A stretch of DNA of 64,000 nucleotides, taken from positions 44,388,377-44,452,376 of the forward strand of contig NC_041745.1 in the NCBI RefSeq assembly GCF_004115215.2. The letters are read 5' to 3'. A model generated the notes under the pieces. The model saw nothing but the letters and a program-made list of their open reading frames with translations, had not been told where the DNA came from and made no database searches. Shown one piece after another: positions 40,348-52,300 of this stretch; within the stretch, counting starts at the first letter, position 1, and every line of letters starts with the position of its first letter. The DNA comes from Ornithorhynchus anatinus (Eukaryota > Chordata > Mammalia > Monotremata > Ornithorhynchidae). A program made the translations under genes and the position numbers.

Positions 40348-43300
40348 TCAGTAGGAATTTAACAGGTCCCAGTCCCCCAGGGTCAAGCACGTGGACTTCT
40401 GTTCTGGAGCCCGAGGCGGCGCGGCGGTCAGTCCCTTGTCCACCTCTTCCTCCACAGCTCTCTTCTTGTTCGTCCGGAACCCGCCGCTCCCGACCGACTC
40501 GGTTTCCGACGGGGGGTCCCGGGTCTCCTCACGGTAGAACTGGAGCTCCCCGGAGGACTCTGGGCAGGAGCCTGAAGGCAGCCCCCGGACCACGGCACCT
40601 GCTCGGGCTCGCTTCCCATCTGCCGGTGGGGGCGAGAGACACACGGTGAGTCTACGCTTTGGGAAGGCGGCGGGCACCACCCCCCGGCTGTCGGGAAGGA
40701 CCAAAGGTGGGATCGTGGTGGAGGCCCGAGCAGACCAGTCCTGCCCGGGCCGGCCCTGGCGTCCGGGTGCCAAGCTGGTCCCCGCCGACAGCGGGCCCCG
40801 GACTGCTTCCTCGAGGCACTGCCGGGCCTGGGGTGAATGGGTGAGAGGGGTCTCGGGTGGCTCCCCACAGCTGTGCCCGCGGGTCCAGTTCTGCCCGCCC
40901 CGGGGCCAGCCGCCTCCCGGGGTGGCCCGTCCCCTCCCTCGCGTCGGTCGGAGAGTCCGGCTCACGTACAGAAGCGCCGAGCCGCGGTCCCGGAGGCGGC
41001 GTTTTCTCGAGCTCTCACGGCCTCCGCCGTCACGCGCTCCCACTGCAGAACCACCTGCAACAGAGCCGGCGGAGGGAGGAAACGAATCGAATCTGAGCCC
41101 CCAGCTCACGACTCTCCCCGCTTGTCCGGATGGAAGACGGCTGCCGTACCCAACTGCGCGGGAGCTGCAACACTGGGAATCGGTGCCGCTGCGTGGGCCG
41201 CGCCCACAAGGTGGGGCTTTACCCTCCTGAGGGCGTGTCATTCAATCATATTTATTGAGCGCTTACTCTGTGCAGAGCACTGTACTAAGCGCTTGGAATG
41301 TCCAGTTCGGCTACAGAGACAACCCCTGCCCAACAACGGGCTCACAGTCCCGATGCCACACGCACGGGGGCGGGGGCGGTCTCGGGATCTTCCCCGACAA
41401 AGCCACGGGGGGCCCGGGACGCCCGGCTTCGCCAAGGGGTCCGTCGCCGAGGGAAATCTCCGCTCTGGCCGTCGGGACCGGGAACGCCGGGGAGACCTCA
41501 GCCCGGGGAGGGGAGGGGCGGCTCGGACTCGGGTTGGGATGGAGAAACTCTGGGCACTCAACTCCCGGATGGCGCTGAACCGGGCTCCGTCACCCGGAGC
41601 CCGTCAGTTCCAGGGAGCTCGAGGGACACGGCTGAGGGAGGGGAAGGCCGGTCGGCTCCAGGGGAAGGGACGGCGGGGGCCGGGGAGAGGCGGGCAGCGG
41701 TACCTGGTCGGCCCAGCCCTCGGTCCTGCAGTTGCTGTGGTCAAACTCCCTCAGAGGCACCTTGGAGTGAGCGAGGCCCAGCCGGGCTCGGATCCGGCGT
41801 TTCACGGCTCGGACGTCCTGGGCGGGAAGGAGAGGGACGGGTAGCGGAACCGTGACCGGGAGGGTCAGGGTCAGGAAACCGAGAAGAAGCGCACCGTCCC
41901 TCCCCTCCCCACGGAGCCCGGGGCCGTGGAGAGCAGGGCTGGGCGGGCCCAGGGGAGTGGCTGCAGTTCTCACCTTGAGGCCGGCCCCAGAGATGTCCAG
42001 GCACTGCAGCTTTCGCAAAGCGAAGAGGTACCCGATCCCCGTGTCGGTGATGTCCGGGTTACCTAGTGCGGGTGAGCGTCGGCAGCAGTGAGACCCGAGG
42101 TGCAGGGGAGGCAAAGGGGTGAGGGGGGGCCGGTTGGAGGGGACTCCCGACCAGAGGCCGGCAACGGAGTCGGGCTCAGCTCGCCCGTCTGCCGCCGCAG
42201 TGCTCGGCGGGAAAGGCGGGCGGCCGAAAAGGCACATCGGCGAGCAGCCCTAGGAACCCGAGGGGCCGGAGCCGGGAAGAGCGCCCCGCCGATCGGGGCC
42301 GACCGGGAAAAGTCTGTCGGTCCACGGACGCTCCGTTCGGACCTCACGGACCGGAGCCCGGGGTGGCCAACCGCTCGCGCCCGGAGTTGGGCTGGGGAGC
42401 GTGGGACACGACAAGAACCGGGGTGACGGGAGGGGCGGGGGGAGAGTGGCGGTACCCTCTGCGTGTACATGGCAGAGCGAGCCCTGAACACGAAGGGAAC
42501 GTCCAACTACGTCGGGAGTCGGAGGGGAGAAGCGAAGCCGTCCTGGGTCACGCCAGACCAGCCCAAGCTTCCGTCTCCGACAGACAGCGGTCCCGGGACC
42601 CCGGGAGGAACGGGCGCCGTTCGCCCATCCCGGACGGCCACCCTTACGGTTGGGGATGGAGCATCCCACACCCCTGACTCTTCCCTCTCTATCCCTGACT
42701 CTCCCCTACTGATCCGGCACCGATCATCAACACCCCTGACTCTCCCCAGTGACCCAGTATAAGCCGTTCCCAAACCCCTGACTCTCGCCAGTATAGACCT
42801 CTCAAAAACCCTTGACTTTCTCCAGTGACCCAGCGGGGATCGTCGACGCCCCCGACTCTCCTCTTTGTCCCCGCCTCTCCCCCCGTGACCCAGCACAGAC
42901 CATCCCACACCTGCGACACTCACCTCTCCGTCCCTGACTCTCCCCGGCGACCCAGCACGGACGACTCAAAAACCCTTGACTCTCCCCTCTCCTTCAATCA
43001 ATCAATCAACTAACGGTATGTATTGAGCACTTACTATGTGCAGAGCGCTGGCCTAAGTGCTCTGGAGAGTACGACCGAGCAGAATTAGCACACACGTTCC
43101 CCGCTCGTAACGAGCTTACGTTCTCCATCCCCGACCCTCCCCCAGTGTCCCAGCACGGACCATCCGACACCCCCGACTCTCCCTTCTCCGTCCGTGACTG
43201 CCCCCCCGGGGCCCCCGCCGCCCCCAGCTCCGACGGGGGCCCCGTGCCCGGAGATCACTTACAAGACAAGTCCAGCAGCATCAGATTCTCAAGGCCTCGT

Positions 43301-46157
43301 CTCATCACTCGGACCGGCGCGGTCATCTTCCGGATGCCGGCGTCAGACAGGCAGTTATCCTTCAGGTGGAGCCGGGTCACGCTAAGAGGGCCGACGGGGT
43401 CCCCGGGGAACGGAGAAGGAGAGACCCGGGGTCGGGGCGCTGAACGGCGCTTGGAAGAGCGACTTTCGGAAGGAGAGAACCGAGGTTCCCCGCCCCCGCC
43501 CGTGTCTCGTTCCCGGGCGCACGGACCAGAGCCGGGGCTCTGCCAGCTGCATCCTAGGGTCTCCGGGACGGTCTGCGAGCGGATCCCAAAGGCACCCTGG
43601 CCCGGCAATCCGCGCCGCCGACGGGGAACCCGGCCCCTGGCCCGGCAACCCGCGCCGACGGCAGGGGGGACCTCGCTCTCAGTGGTGAGTGAGGCCTTTC
43701 CCGTACCGCTGGCGACGTAAACCAGCGGCGGCCTCCGGCAGCAGCCGCAGCGGCCGGCCAGCCCGGGCCTCGGTCTCGGTTAGGACGCCGGCAGAAACCG
43801 CGCGCCGGTCGAGCCCCGCAACCCACTACGTGGTTGGGGCTGCGCTACCCAACCCGACGGACTCTCCCCTAGCGTATCAGCGTGGACCGCTCAACACCTC
43901 TGACTCTCCCCTCTCCGTTCCTCACTCTCCCCCCAGTGACCCAGAACAGACCACCTAATACCCCTGCCTCTTGCCCAGTGACCAGCACGGACCCCTTAAC
44001 ACCCCTGACTCTCCCCTCTCCGTCCCTCACTGTCCCCTAGTGACTCAGCACAGACCGTCCAACACCACTGCCTGTCCCCCAGCGACCAGCACGGACCACC
44101 CCACACCCGACTCTCTCCTCTCCGTCTCTGACTCTTTCCCGGGGACTTAGCATGGACTATCCGACACCCCCGACCCTCCCCTCTCCATCCCAAACTCCCC
44201 CCGTGACCCAGCACGGACCTTTCAACGCTCCTGACTCTCTCCTCTCCGACCGACTCTCACAGTGACCCAGCACAGACCAGCCAACACCACTGATTCTCCC
44301 TACTCCATGACTAGTTTTTCACATAATCCAAATCCCCCCACCTACCCATTAAAGGTTAAGGTTAAACTAACCTCTCTCGAGGCTAATATCTCTAACTTTC
44401 CCCTAGCGAACTGGGGCAGAATGTCTCATCCATGAATTCATCCCTATTTCTGCGGGGCGGATGGCGTGTTCGGCCCGAGTTGCCGTGGCGGCGGGCACGA
44501 CGGGGACCGCGGGGATGGCGGCAGCGGCGGCAGCCGGACCCCGACTGCCAGGTTCCTCGCGAGAACAGTCGCCGCAGAGGAGCCGGGGGAGGCTTCTGCG
44601 GCCGGGGCGGACCCTTCGCTAGGCGCCGTGACCCCCCTGCCCGCCAATTCGGCCGGCACAAGGGAGGGCCGGGGCACTTGGAGAGTCCCTGGGGCTTCTC
44701 CGCCTGTGCAGCTGGTCATCCCCTGATCCCCCAGCTGCCTGGTCGTCACAGAGAAACCTGGGGGACCGAGGGAAACCCGCACGAGTGGTCTACCCACAGA
44801 GCGAGCGAGATGTCAAGGGCCAAAGATACCCCCCACTCTCCCGGAGCTCCCCCCTCAATCCCTTGGGGCCATCCGTCCCTGCTCCCGAGCTTTGGAGGGG
44901 ATGCCACTGGGAACAGGGAGAGGAGCGGACCGAACGGGCGAGCGAGTGGCCGAGAGGACCCTGAACTGAGTCGGGGAGTGGCTGGACGGTGGCCTTCTGT
45001 GGGAGACCTCTGCCCCCGATGTGGCCAGCTGGGCCTCCGGGAGTCCGTACCTGGACAGGGCGTCCTTGGTGATGTGTTCGAGGAGTTGGTGTTCGTCCCC
45101 CAGGTGGCAGCAGGACAGGTCCAGGCACGCCAGCTCCCGGAAAGACTTGACCTCTTCCAGTTTCTCGGCGATCACCAGGTACCTGGAGGGCGGGGCAGGG
45201 ATCAGCGACGGCTCGGCGGGGCCCGGCCCCCTTCTCCCCCTCTCGCTGCTGCCGCGGCATCCGGGCACCCCCCAGAGAGCCACGGCGACTCCGCGGATTC
45301 TGGAATCCGGCCCCCCACCTGCCCTCCGGCCTTGCCCACCGCGGATCCGTCTCTGAGCTCTTATGGCCGGGAACGAGAGCTAGGTCCAGCAGCGGATTAA
45401 TTTCTAAAATTAAAGTGACCTCGGGCAAGTCCCTTAACCTCTCCGGGCCTCAGTTTCCTCCTCCGAATTACGGGGATAATCCCGCTTGCCTCTCCCTGGC
45501 TCCCGGGCGGCTGGGAGGGCAGCGCTCGATGAGCCGCGTGAAGAGGGCTCCGGCCGGGGAGAGGGCGAAGCCGTGTCCCGGGGTGCTGGCGGTGGCCGGG
45601 AAGCGGAGGGAGCCCCGGATGGAAGCGCCCAAGGTACCCCGGACCCTCCCTCGTGCCCATCCCGGCCCGGCCCGCCCCGGAAACGCCTGCCTGTTGCGCA
45701 GACACAGCGAGCAGAGGACCAGACTCCCGTAGGCCTCGGTGAACTTGCGCAGGGCCCGCAGGCCGGCGCCCGGCTCCGAGAACTTCTGCCGGGCCTCGGC
45801 GGCCGAGAACAGCTTCTCGGCGATCAGGGCGGGGAAGCCGACGAGCGAGTCCACGTGGTCGATGTTGTCGGAGATGAAGGCCAGAGCGAGGCTGAACAGG
45901 GGCTTGGCCGAGTAGCGCAGGCTGCCCTCGCGCGTGTAGGTGAAGATGAAGTGGTCGGTCCTGGCCTGGCGGGCCGGCCGGTCCTCCCGGCTCAGCCGCA
46001 GCTCCACGCAGAAGCTCTTGGGGAACAGGCGGAGGGGCCGCGGCCGCTGGACGGCCCGCGGGCCGCCGGGGACCGCCACCGGGAGCAGCCGCCCGTTCTC
46101 GCGCACGTACACTGGCCCGGGGTCCGCGGGGTCTCCGGACGGGAGGTCGAACGGCAT
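40348..46157 (-). CDS. LRRC42: Leucine-rich repeat-containing protein 42, complete
   Basis: Minus-strand coding exons: 45691-46157 (exon acceptor at 46171), 45051-45182, 43263-43381, 41974-42062, 41704-41817, 40970-41054 and 40348-40619, encoding 425 residues (human 428 from memory). The N-terminal block has DPGPVYVRENGRL, RTDHFIFTYTREGSLRYSA and SEPGAGLRALRKFTEAYGS. Leucine-rich repeats follow: FRELACLDLSCCHLGDEH, VTRLHLKDNCLSDAG, LENLMLLDLSCNPDITDTG and LQCLDISGAGLK. The basic, acidic-patch tail ends GDWDLLNSY as in human. ATG at 46157 was chosen over one seven codons upstream because it matches the human N-terminal length and the upstream one lies within the acceptor region. The first coding intron appears to use a GC donor (AACAG|gcaggc). 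Molecular function is not well known; leucine-rich repeats suggest protein binding. Confidence 0.95.
41241..41352 (-). mobile_element. L2 LINE tail
   Basis: cattcaatcatatttattg to acgggctcacagtcc, in an LRRC42 intron. Confidence 0.9.
42650..43205 (+). repeat. Dispersed C-rich minisatellite, array 2
   Basis: About eight units of roughly 50-65 bases with words ctgactctcccc, gtgacccagcacgg and accatcc, split by the L2 tail at 42996-43124. In an LRRC42 intron. Confidence 0.85.
42996..43124 (-). mobile_element. L2 LINE tail inside a minisatellite array
   Basis: tcaatcaatcaatcaactaac to gtaacgagcttacg; the C-rich array continues on both sides. Confidence 0.85.
43855..44300 (+). repeat. Dispersed C-rich minisatellite, array 3
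   Basis: The same unit, at least seven copies, in the next LRRC42 intron upstream. Confidence 0.85.
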
Positions 46158-46344
46158 CGCCCCAGCGGCGCCTGCCAAAGAAGGGCCCGGAGAGAGGAAT
46201 GAACCCGGACGGAAAGGTTCGGCGGCCCCCCGCTGCCCGGGCCCAGCGAAAGCCCCGCGATTTGAACCATCCAGCCCGGGGCTCTGGCTCTAGGACGCCG
46301 GCGGGGACCTTGTGCCGGTTACCTTCCGGGATCCCCGCCCTCAC

Positions 46345-46685
46345 GGCTGGGACGGACTGACACCCCCCCGCCCCTCCCCGGGTGACCCAGCACAGACCGA
46401 CACCCTTTGCCTCTCCCCGGGTGGCCCAGCGACGCCCCGACTCTCCCCTCTCCATCCCAGACTCTCCCCCAGTGACTCAGCAGACCATCCCACATCCCCG
46501 ATTCCCCCCTTTCCGTCCCCGACTCTCCCCCGGTGACCCAGCCCGGACCATCCGACACCTCTGACTCTCCCTTCTCCATCCCCGACTCTCCTCCCACGAG
46601 CCGGCCCCGAGCATCCGACATCCCCGACTCGCCCTCCGTGACCCAGCGAGGACCAGCGGACTCCTCTGACTCTCCCTTCTTCGTG
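46345..46685 (+). repeat. Dispersed C-rich minisatellite, array 4
   Basis: The same unit, about six copies, upstream of the first LRRC42 coding exon (5' intron). Confidence 0.85.
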
Positions 46686-47575
46686 AAGCGTTCCGTATTT
46701 TTCCCGCCAAACTGACTCCTCTTCAAAGCCCTACTGAGAGCTCGCCTCCTCCAGGAGGCCTTCCCACACCGAGCCCTCCCTTTCCCTCCGCTCCTCCCCC
46801 CCTCCCCATCGCCCCGACTCCCTCCCTCTGCTCTACCCCCTTCCCCTGCCCACAGCACTTGTGCCTATTTATACATATTTATCGCTCTACTTTATTAACG
46901 ATGTACATTTATCTACGGTTCCATTTATCTATTTTGAGGGTAGTGACGCCCGTCTACTTGATTTGATTTGTTGTCCGTCTCCCCCTTCTAGACGGTGAGC
47001 CCACCGTTGGGTAAGGATTATCTCTATCCGTTGCCCGACTGTCCTGCCCAAGCGCTCAGTCCAGTGCTGTGCACGCAGTAAGCGCTCAATAAATACGATT
47101 GAATGAATGAATTCTTAATCCCCCCAAAAGGAAAGCAGCTTCAGGTTTCCACCGTGTAGGGCAGAGCGGACGTAAATCAATCAGTCCCGCAACTGCGGGC
47201 GGTTACTGAGTCTACGGTCGACTCAGTCTCAAACGCTTAGTACGGTGCCCCGCACGTAGTAAGGGCTCAATAAATACTATCAAATGAATGAATGAATGGT
47301 CCCTGGGGCGGCGGGGTGGCCTCGTCGTCATCACTGGTGGTGAGCGGTCCGCTCCTGGGGGGGGGGGGTCGCCTCCGCCCCCCACCTCCACCCCTGCTCT
47401 CCCAATTGCTCAGCTCCAGCCTTCTCCCACCAATCTGCTCTCAAACCTCTAAAATGCAAGCTCCTAGACCCTAAACTCCATAGGGGCAGAGAGCACGTCT
47501 CCCAGCTGTCATTCCGAACTCACCCAGTCGCTCAGTACGGTGCTCTGCACACACGGAGTGCTCCATAAGCACCGC
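46685..47575 (+). mobile_element. L2 LINE 3' regions
   Basis: 46690-47115 is a good L2 end (aggaggccttcccacaccg to acgattgaatgaatga); further tails at 47215-47299 and, weaker, 47450-47575. Confidence 0.8.
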
Positions 47576-47609
47576 GATTGGGTGGGGTCGCTCCCCCGCC
47601 CCTCCCCAT

Positions 47610-48880
47610 TTTAGAGGCGGCTTGGCCGGGCGGGAAGAACACGGGCCTGGAAGTCCCTTCGGTCAAGTCACTTTCCTTCTCTAGAGAGGCAGCGGGGCTC
47701 GGTGGAAAGAACCCGGGCTTGGGAGTCCGGGGTCACGGGTTCGAATCCCGCCCCCGCCGCTTGTCAGCTGAGGGATTTGGCCAAGTCACTTCGCTGCCCT
47801 TGTTCTCGTCTGTCCGTCTCCCCCGATCAGACCGTGCGCCCGTCAAACGGCAGGGACCGTCTCTATCTGTTGCCGACTTGTTCGTTCCAAGCGCTTCGCA
47901 CAGTGCTCTGCACATAGTAAGCGCTCAATAAATACTATTGAACGAATGAATGAATGAATTCTCTGGGCCTCAGTGACCTCCTCTGTCAAATGGGGATTGA
48001 AAACTGTGAGCCCCGCGTGGGACCACCTGATCCCCTTGTATCCCCCCACTGCTTAGAACGGTGCTTGGCACACAGTAAGCACTTAATAATAATAATATCG
48101 GTATTTGTCGAGTGCTTCCTGCAGGCCGAGCACCGTTCTAAGCGCCGGGGTGGATAGAGGGTCAACAGGTTGTCCCCCGGGTGGCTCCCAATCCGAACCC
48201 CCATTTTCCGGATGAGGTCGCTGAGGCCCCGAGAAGTGAACTCGCCTCAAGTCGCAAGGCTGACGGGTGGCGGAGCCGGCATTCGAACCCACGACGCCTG
48301 CCTCCCAGGCCCGGCTCTGCCCGTGTCAGCTGTGTGACCGTGGCCAAGTCACATCTCTGGGCCTCAGTTTCCTCATCTGTCAACTGGGGATGAAGACTGT
48401 GAGCCTCTCGTGGGACCCCCTGATGACCCCGTCTCTCCCCCAGCGCTTAGAACAGTGCCCGGCACAGAGGAAGCGCTTAAATACCAACATCGTGATGATA
48501 TTAAAATGGGGATGAAGACTGTGAGCCCCACGTGGGACCCCCTGATGACCCCCGTATCTCCCGCAGCGCTCAGTACAGTGCTCTGCCCAGAGTAAACCCT
48601 TAACAAATACCAACATTCATACTAATAATAATGTTGGTATTTGTTAAGCGCTTACTATGTGCAGAGCACTGTTCTAAGCGCTGGGGGAGACACAGGGGAA
48701 CATAACATTATGATTATGTTAAAATGGGGCTGAAGGCTGAGCCCCACGTGGGACCCCCTGATGACCCTGGATCTCCCGCAGCGCTTAGTACAGTGCTCTG
48801 CACAGAGGAAGCGCTTAACACCTACCAACATTAGGATTATCTCCACTGAGCCTCGCCGCTGCTCTTAACGAATCCCAATA
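47610..48880. mobile_element. SINE cluster with an L2 tail nested in a Mon-1 SINE
   Basis: A SINE at 47685-47795 resumes at 47960-48090; an L2 end of about 163 bases (47796-47959) sits inside it. More copies: 48090-48320 (-), 48325-48510 (+), 48505-48625 (+), 48630-48710 (-), 48710-48870 (+). Confidence 0.85.
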
Positions 48881-48954
48881 CTCTTTTATTTTTCTTTTTG
48901 GAATTGCTCCTCGGGCCGAAGCTGCCTTCCCCCCTCCCCCCCCCTCCCCCCTAC

Positions 48955-49344
48955 CTGGGTCCCGGGGCGCGGGGGCGTCGGCGCGGGAGACGGGGCGGGG
49001 CCGCACTCGCCCCGCGGAGGGGGAGGGGCGGGGAGCGGCCGGCAGGGCGCCTGCGCGCGAGGCCCGGCTGGCGCCTGCGCACGGGGCGGGGCGGGGCGAG
49101 GCAGGGTCGGGCCAGGGCGGCGTCCCCGCCTCACCCTTCCCCCTCCTCTTCCCGCCGCCCCCGGGGCCCTTCGGGGGGGGGCGGAACGAAGGGAGCGGGG
49201 CCCGCGGGTCCGGGGGGGGCCGTTGTCGGCGGCGCGCGGGAAGCGGTGGGGGGGGGAAGGGAGGGTGTGTGGTCCCTCTCGGGGCAGGGGCGCTTCCGGT
49301 CGGGGCAGGGTGGCTTCCGGTCGGGCCTGCGGGGCCCCGCCATC
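48955..49344. promoter_or_regulatory. Bidirectional GC-rich promoter of LRRC42 and HSPB11
   Basis: A CpG-dense, TATA-less stretch just upstream of the HSPB11 ATG. On the minus strand a donor (cag|gtaggg) at 48954 could end an LRRC42 5' untranslated exon. Motifs seen: two NRF1-like sites (49047-49058 GCGCCTGCGCGC; 49071-49082 GCGCCTGCGCAC) and two ETS-like CTTCCGGT sites (49293-49300, 49314-49321) spaced 21 bases. Homologous genes are divergent in human, which supports sharing. Confidence 0.7.
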
Positions 49345-52300
49345 ATGGGCGCCGCCGACCTGTGCCGGTCCTCCGAGGGCGCCCGCCTCGTCTTCGCCAC
49401 CTCCTTCGACCAGAAGCACCCCCCGGAAAACATCCTCGACGGGTGAGGAGCCCCTCGCCGGCGGGGTCTGAGGACGAATCCTCCCAACGCCGGGGCCGCG
49501 GGGCCGGGGGACGCCGAAGCCCCGAGCTCGGGCCTTCCAATCCCCGCTCCGCCGCTCGGAGCCCCTGGGGGCGGGGCGGGGCGGGCGTCGTGGCCTCCAT
49601 CTAATCATCATCATCATCATCATGTTGGTATTTGTTAAGCGCTTCCTAGGTGCCGAGCACCGTTCCCAGCGCCGGGGGAGAATACGGGGGCATCAGGTGG
49701 TCCCACGGGAGGCTCACGGTCTTCGTCCCCATTTGACCGATGAGAGAACCGAGGCCCCGAGAAGCGGCGTGGCTCAGTGGAAAGAGCACAGGCTTGGGAG
49801 TCAGAGGTCATGGGTTCGAATTCCGCCGCTGCCACGTGTCAGCTGGGCGACTGTGGGCCAGTCACTTCGCTTCTCTGGGCCTCGGTCACCTCATCTGTCA
49901 AATGGGGATTTAGATTGTGAGCCTCACATGGGACCACCTGATGACCCTGGATCTCCCCCAGCGCTTAGAACAGTGCTCGGCACAGAGGAAGCGCTTAACC
50001 AATACCAACATTGTTATTGTTGTTGTCGTTAAGTGACTCGCCCACAGTCACCCAGCTGACAAGTGGCAGAGCCGGGATTCGAACCCATGACATCTGACTC
50101 CCAAGCCCGGGCTCTTGCCACTGAGCCACACTGCTACTGTGTGCCGAGCACAGTTCTAAGCGCTGGGGGAGATACAGGGTGATCAGGTTGTCCCACGGGA
50201 GGCTCACAGTCTTCATCCCCATTTTACAGAGGAGGGCACTGAGGCCCAGAGGAGTGACCTGCCCACAGTCACACAGCTGACAGGGGGCAGAGCCGGGATT
50301 TGAACCCATGACCGCCGACTCCCAAGCCCGGGCTCTTTCCGCTGAGCCACGCTGCTTGGCTCAGTGGAAAGAGCTTAGGAGCTGACTCCAGGGCTTAAGA
50401 GTCAGAGGTGGTGGGTTCGAATCCCGGCCCCACCGCCTGGCAGCCGTGTGGCTTGGGGCAAGTCACTTCACTTCTCGGGACCTCAGTGACCCCATCTGGA
50501 AAATGGGGATGAAGACTGTGAGCCTCACGTGGGACAACCCGATTACCCTGTATGTACCCCAGCGCTTAGAACAGTGCTAGGCGCGTAGTAAGCCCTTAAC
50601 AAATACCAACATTATTAGTATTACCTCACCTGTGAAATGGGGATTAAAAGCGTGAACCTCACATGGGACAACCTGATGACCCCGTATCTCCCCCAGCGCT
50701 TAGAACGGTGCTCGTCACAGAGTAAGCCCTTAACAAATACCAACATTATTATCATTAGTTAAGCGCTTACTATGGACGAAGCACTGTTCTAAGCGCCGGG
50801 GGGGGGGAATACAAGCGTGAGAAGCAGCGTGGCTCAGTGGAATGAGCCCGGGCTCGGGTGTCCGAGGTCGTGGGTTCTAATCCCGCCTCCGCCGCTTGTC
50901 AGCAGTGTGACTTTGGACGAGTCACTTCACTTCTTTGGGCTTCGGTGACCTCATCTGGAAAATGAGGATTCAGACTGGGAGCCCCATGCGGGACAGAGAC
51001 TCTGTGCAACCCGACTGGCTTGTCATAATGTTGGTATTTGTTTAGCACTTACTATGTGCCAAGCACTGTTCTAAGCGCTGGGATAGATAAAGGTTATTAG
51101 GTCGTCCCCACTTGGGGCTCGCAGTCTTGATCCCTGTAATAATAATAATGTTGGTATTTGTTAAGCGCTTACTATGTGCCGAGCACTGTTCTAAGCGCTG
51201 GGGTAGACACAGGGGAATCGGGTTGTCCCACGTGGGGCTCACAGTCTTCATCCCCATTTTACAGATGAGGTAACTGAGGCACAGAGAAGTTAAGTGACTT
51301 GCCCAAAGTCACACAGCTGACAAGTGGCCGAGGCGGGATTCGAACCCATGAACTCTGACTCCAAAGCCCGTGCTCTTTCCACTGAGCCACGCTGCTTCTC
51401 TAGCCACGCTGCTTCTCTATCCCTGTTTTACAGATGAGGTCACTGAGGCACAGAGAAGTGAAGTTTCTGGCCCAAAATCACACAGCTGACAGGTGGCGGA
51501 TCTGGGATTGGAACCCACGACTTCCAACTCCCAAGCCCGGGCTCTTTCCACTAAGCCACGCTGCTTCTCAGCCATGCTGCCCCCCCCCCCCCCCCAGCCC
51601 AGCGCTTAGTACAGTGCCTGGCACAGAGTAAGAGCTTAACAAATACCATTATTATTATTAAACTCAGAAGCAGCTCGGTCTAGTGGATGCAACACAGGCC
51701 TGGGTGTTAGAAGGTCTGGGTTCTGATCCTGCCCGTGCCATTATGAGCTGTGTGACCTCGGGCCGAATCACTTAAATTCTCTGTGTTTCTGTGAGCCCCA
51801 AGAGGGACATGGACTGAGTACCTTGTGTCCACCTCAGTGCTTAGTGTGGTGGCAGGCGTATAGTAAGCACTTAACAAAAAACGTTCCAAACAGGAGGGAG
51901 AAGGAAAAGGGACCGATAGGTCTCCCCACTCCTCGCCGAGCTCCAGTGGTTGCCCGTCCATCTCGATCAATGCATGGTAACGATTGACTGCTTACCGTGT
52001 GCAACTGCATTGTGCTAAGCACGTGGGAGAGTACAGATCAACAGTTGGTAGACACGTTCCCGGCCCCCAGTGAGCTTCCGCATTAAACGAACTCCTCATC
52101 ACCTGCTCGAAGGCTCACGTAGGCTCTCCTCCTCCTACTTAGCCTAGGCCCCTGCAACCCCTCTAGACTGTAAGCTCGTCGTGGGTAGGGAATATGTCTG
52201 TTTATTGTTCTCTCAATAGGACGGTGCTCTGCACACGGTAAGCGCTCAATAAATACAATTGAATGAACGCAGCCCGCACACCTGATTACTCTCATGCTGA

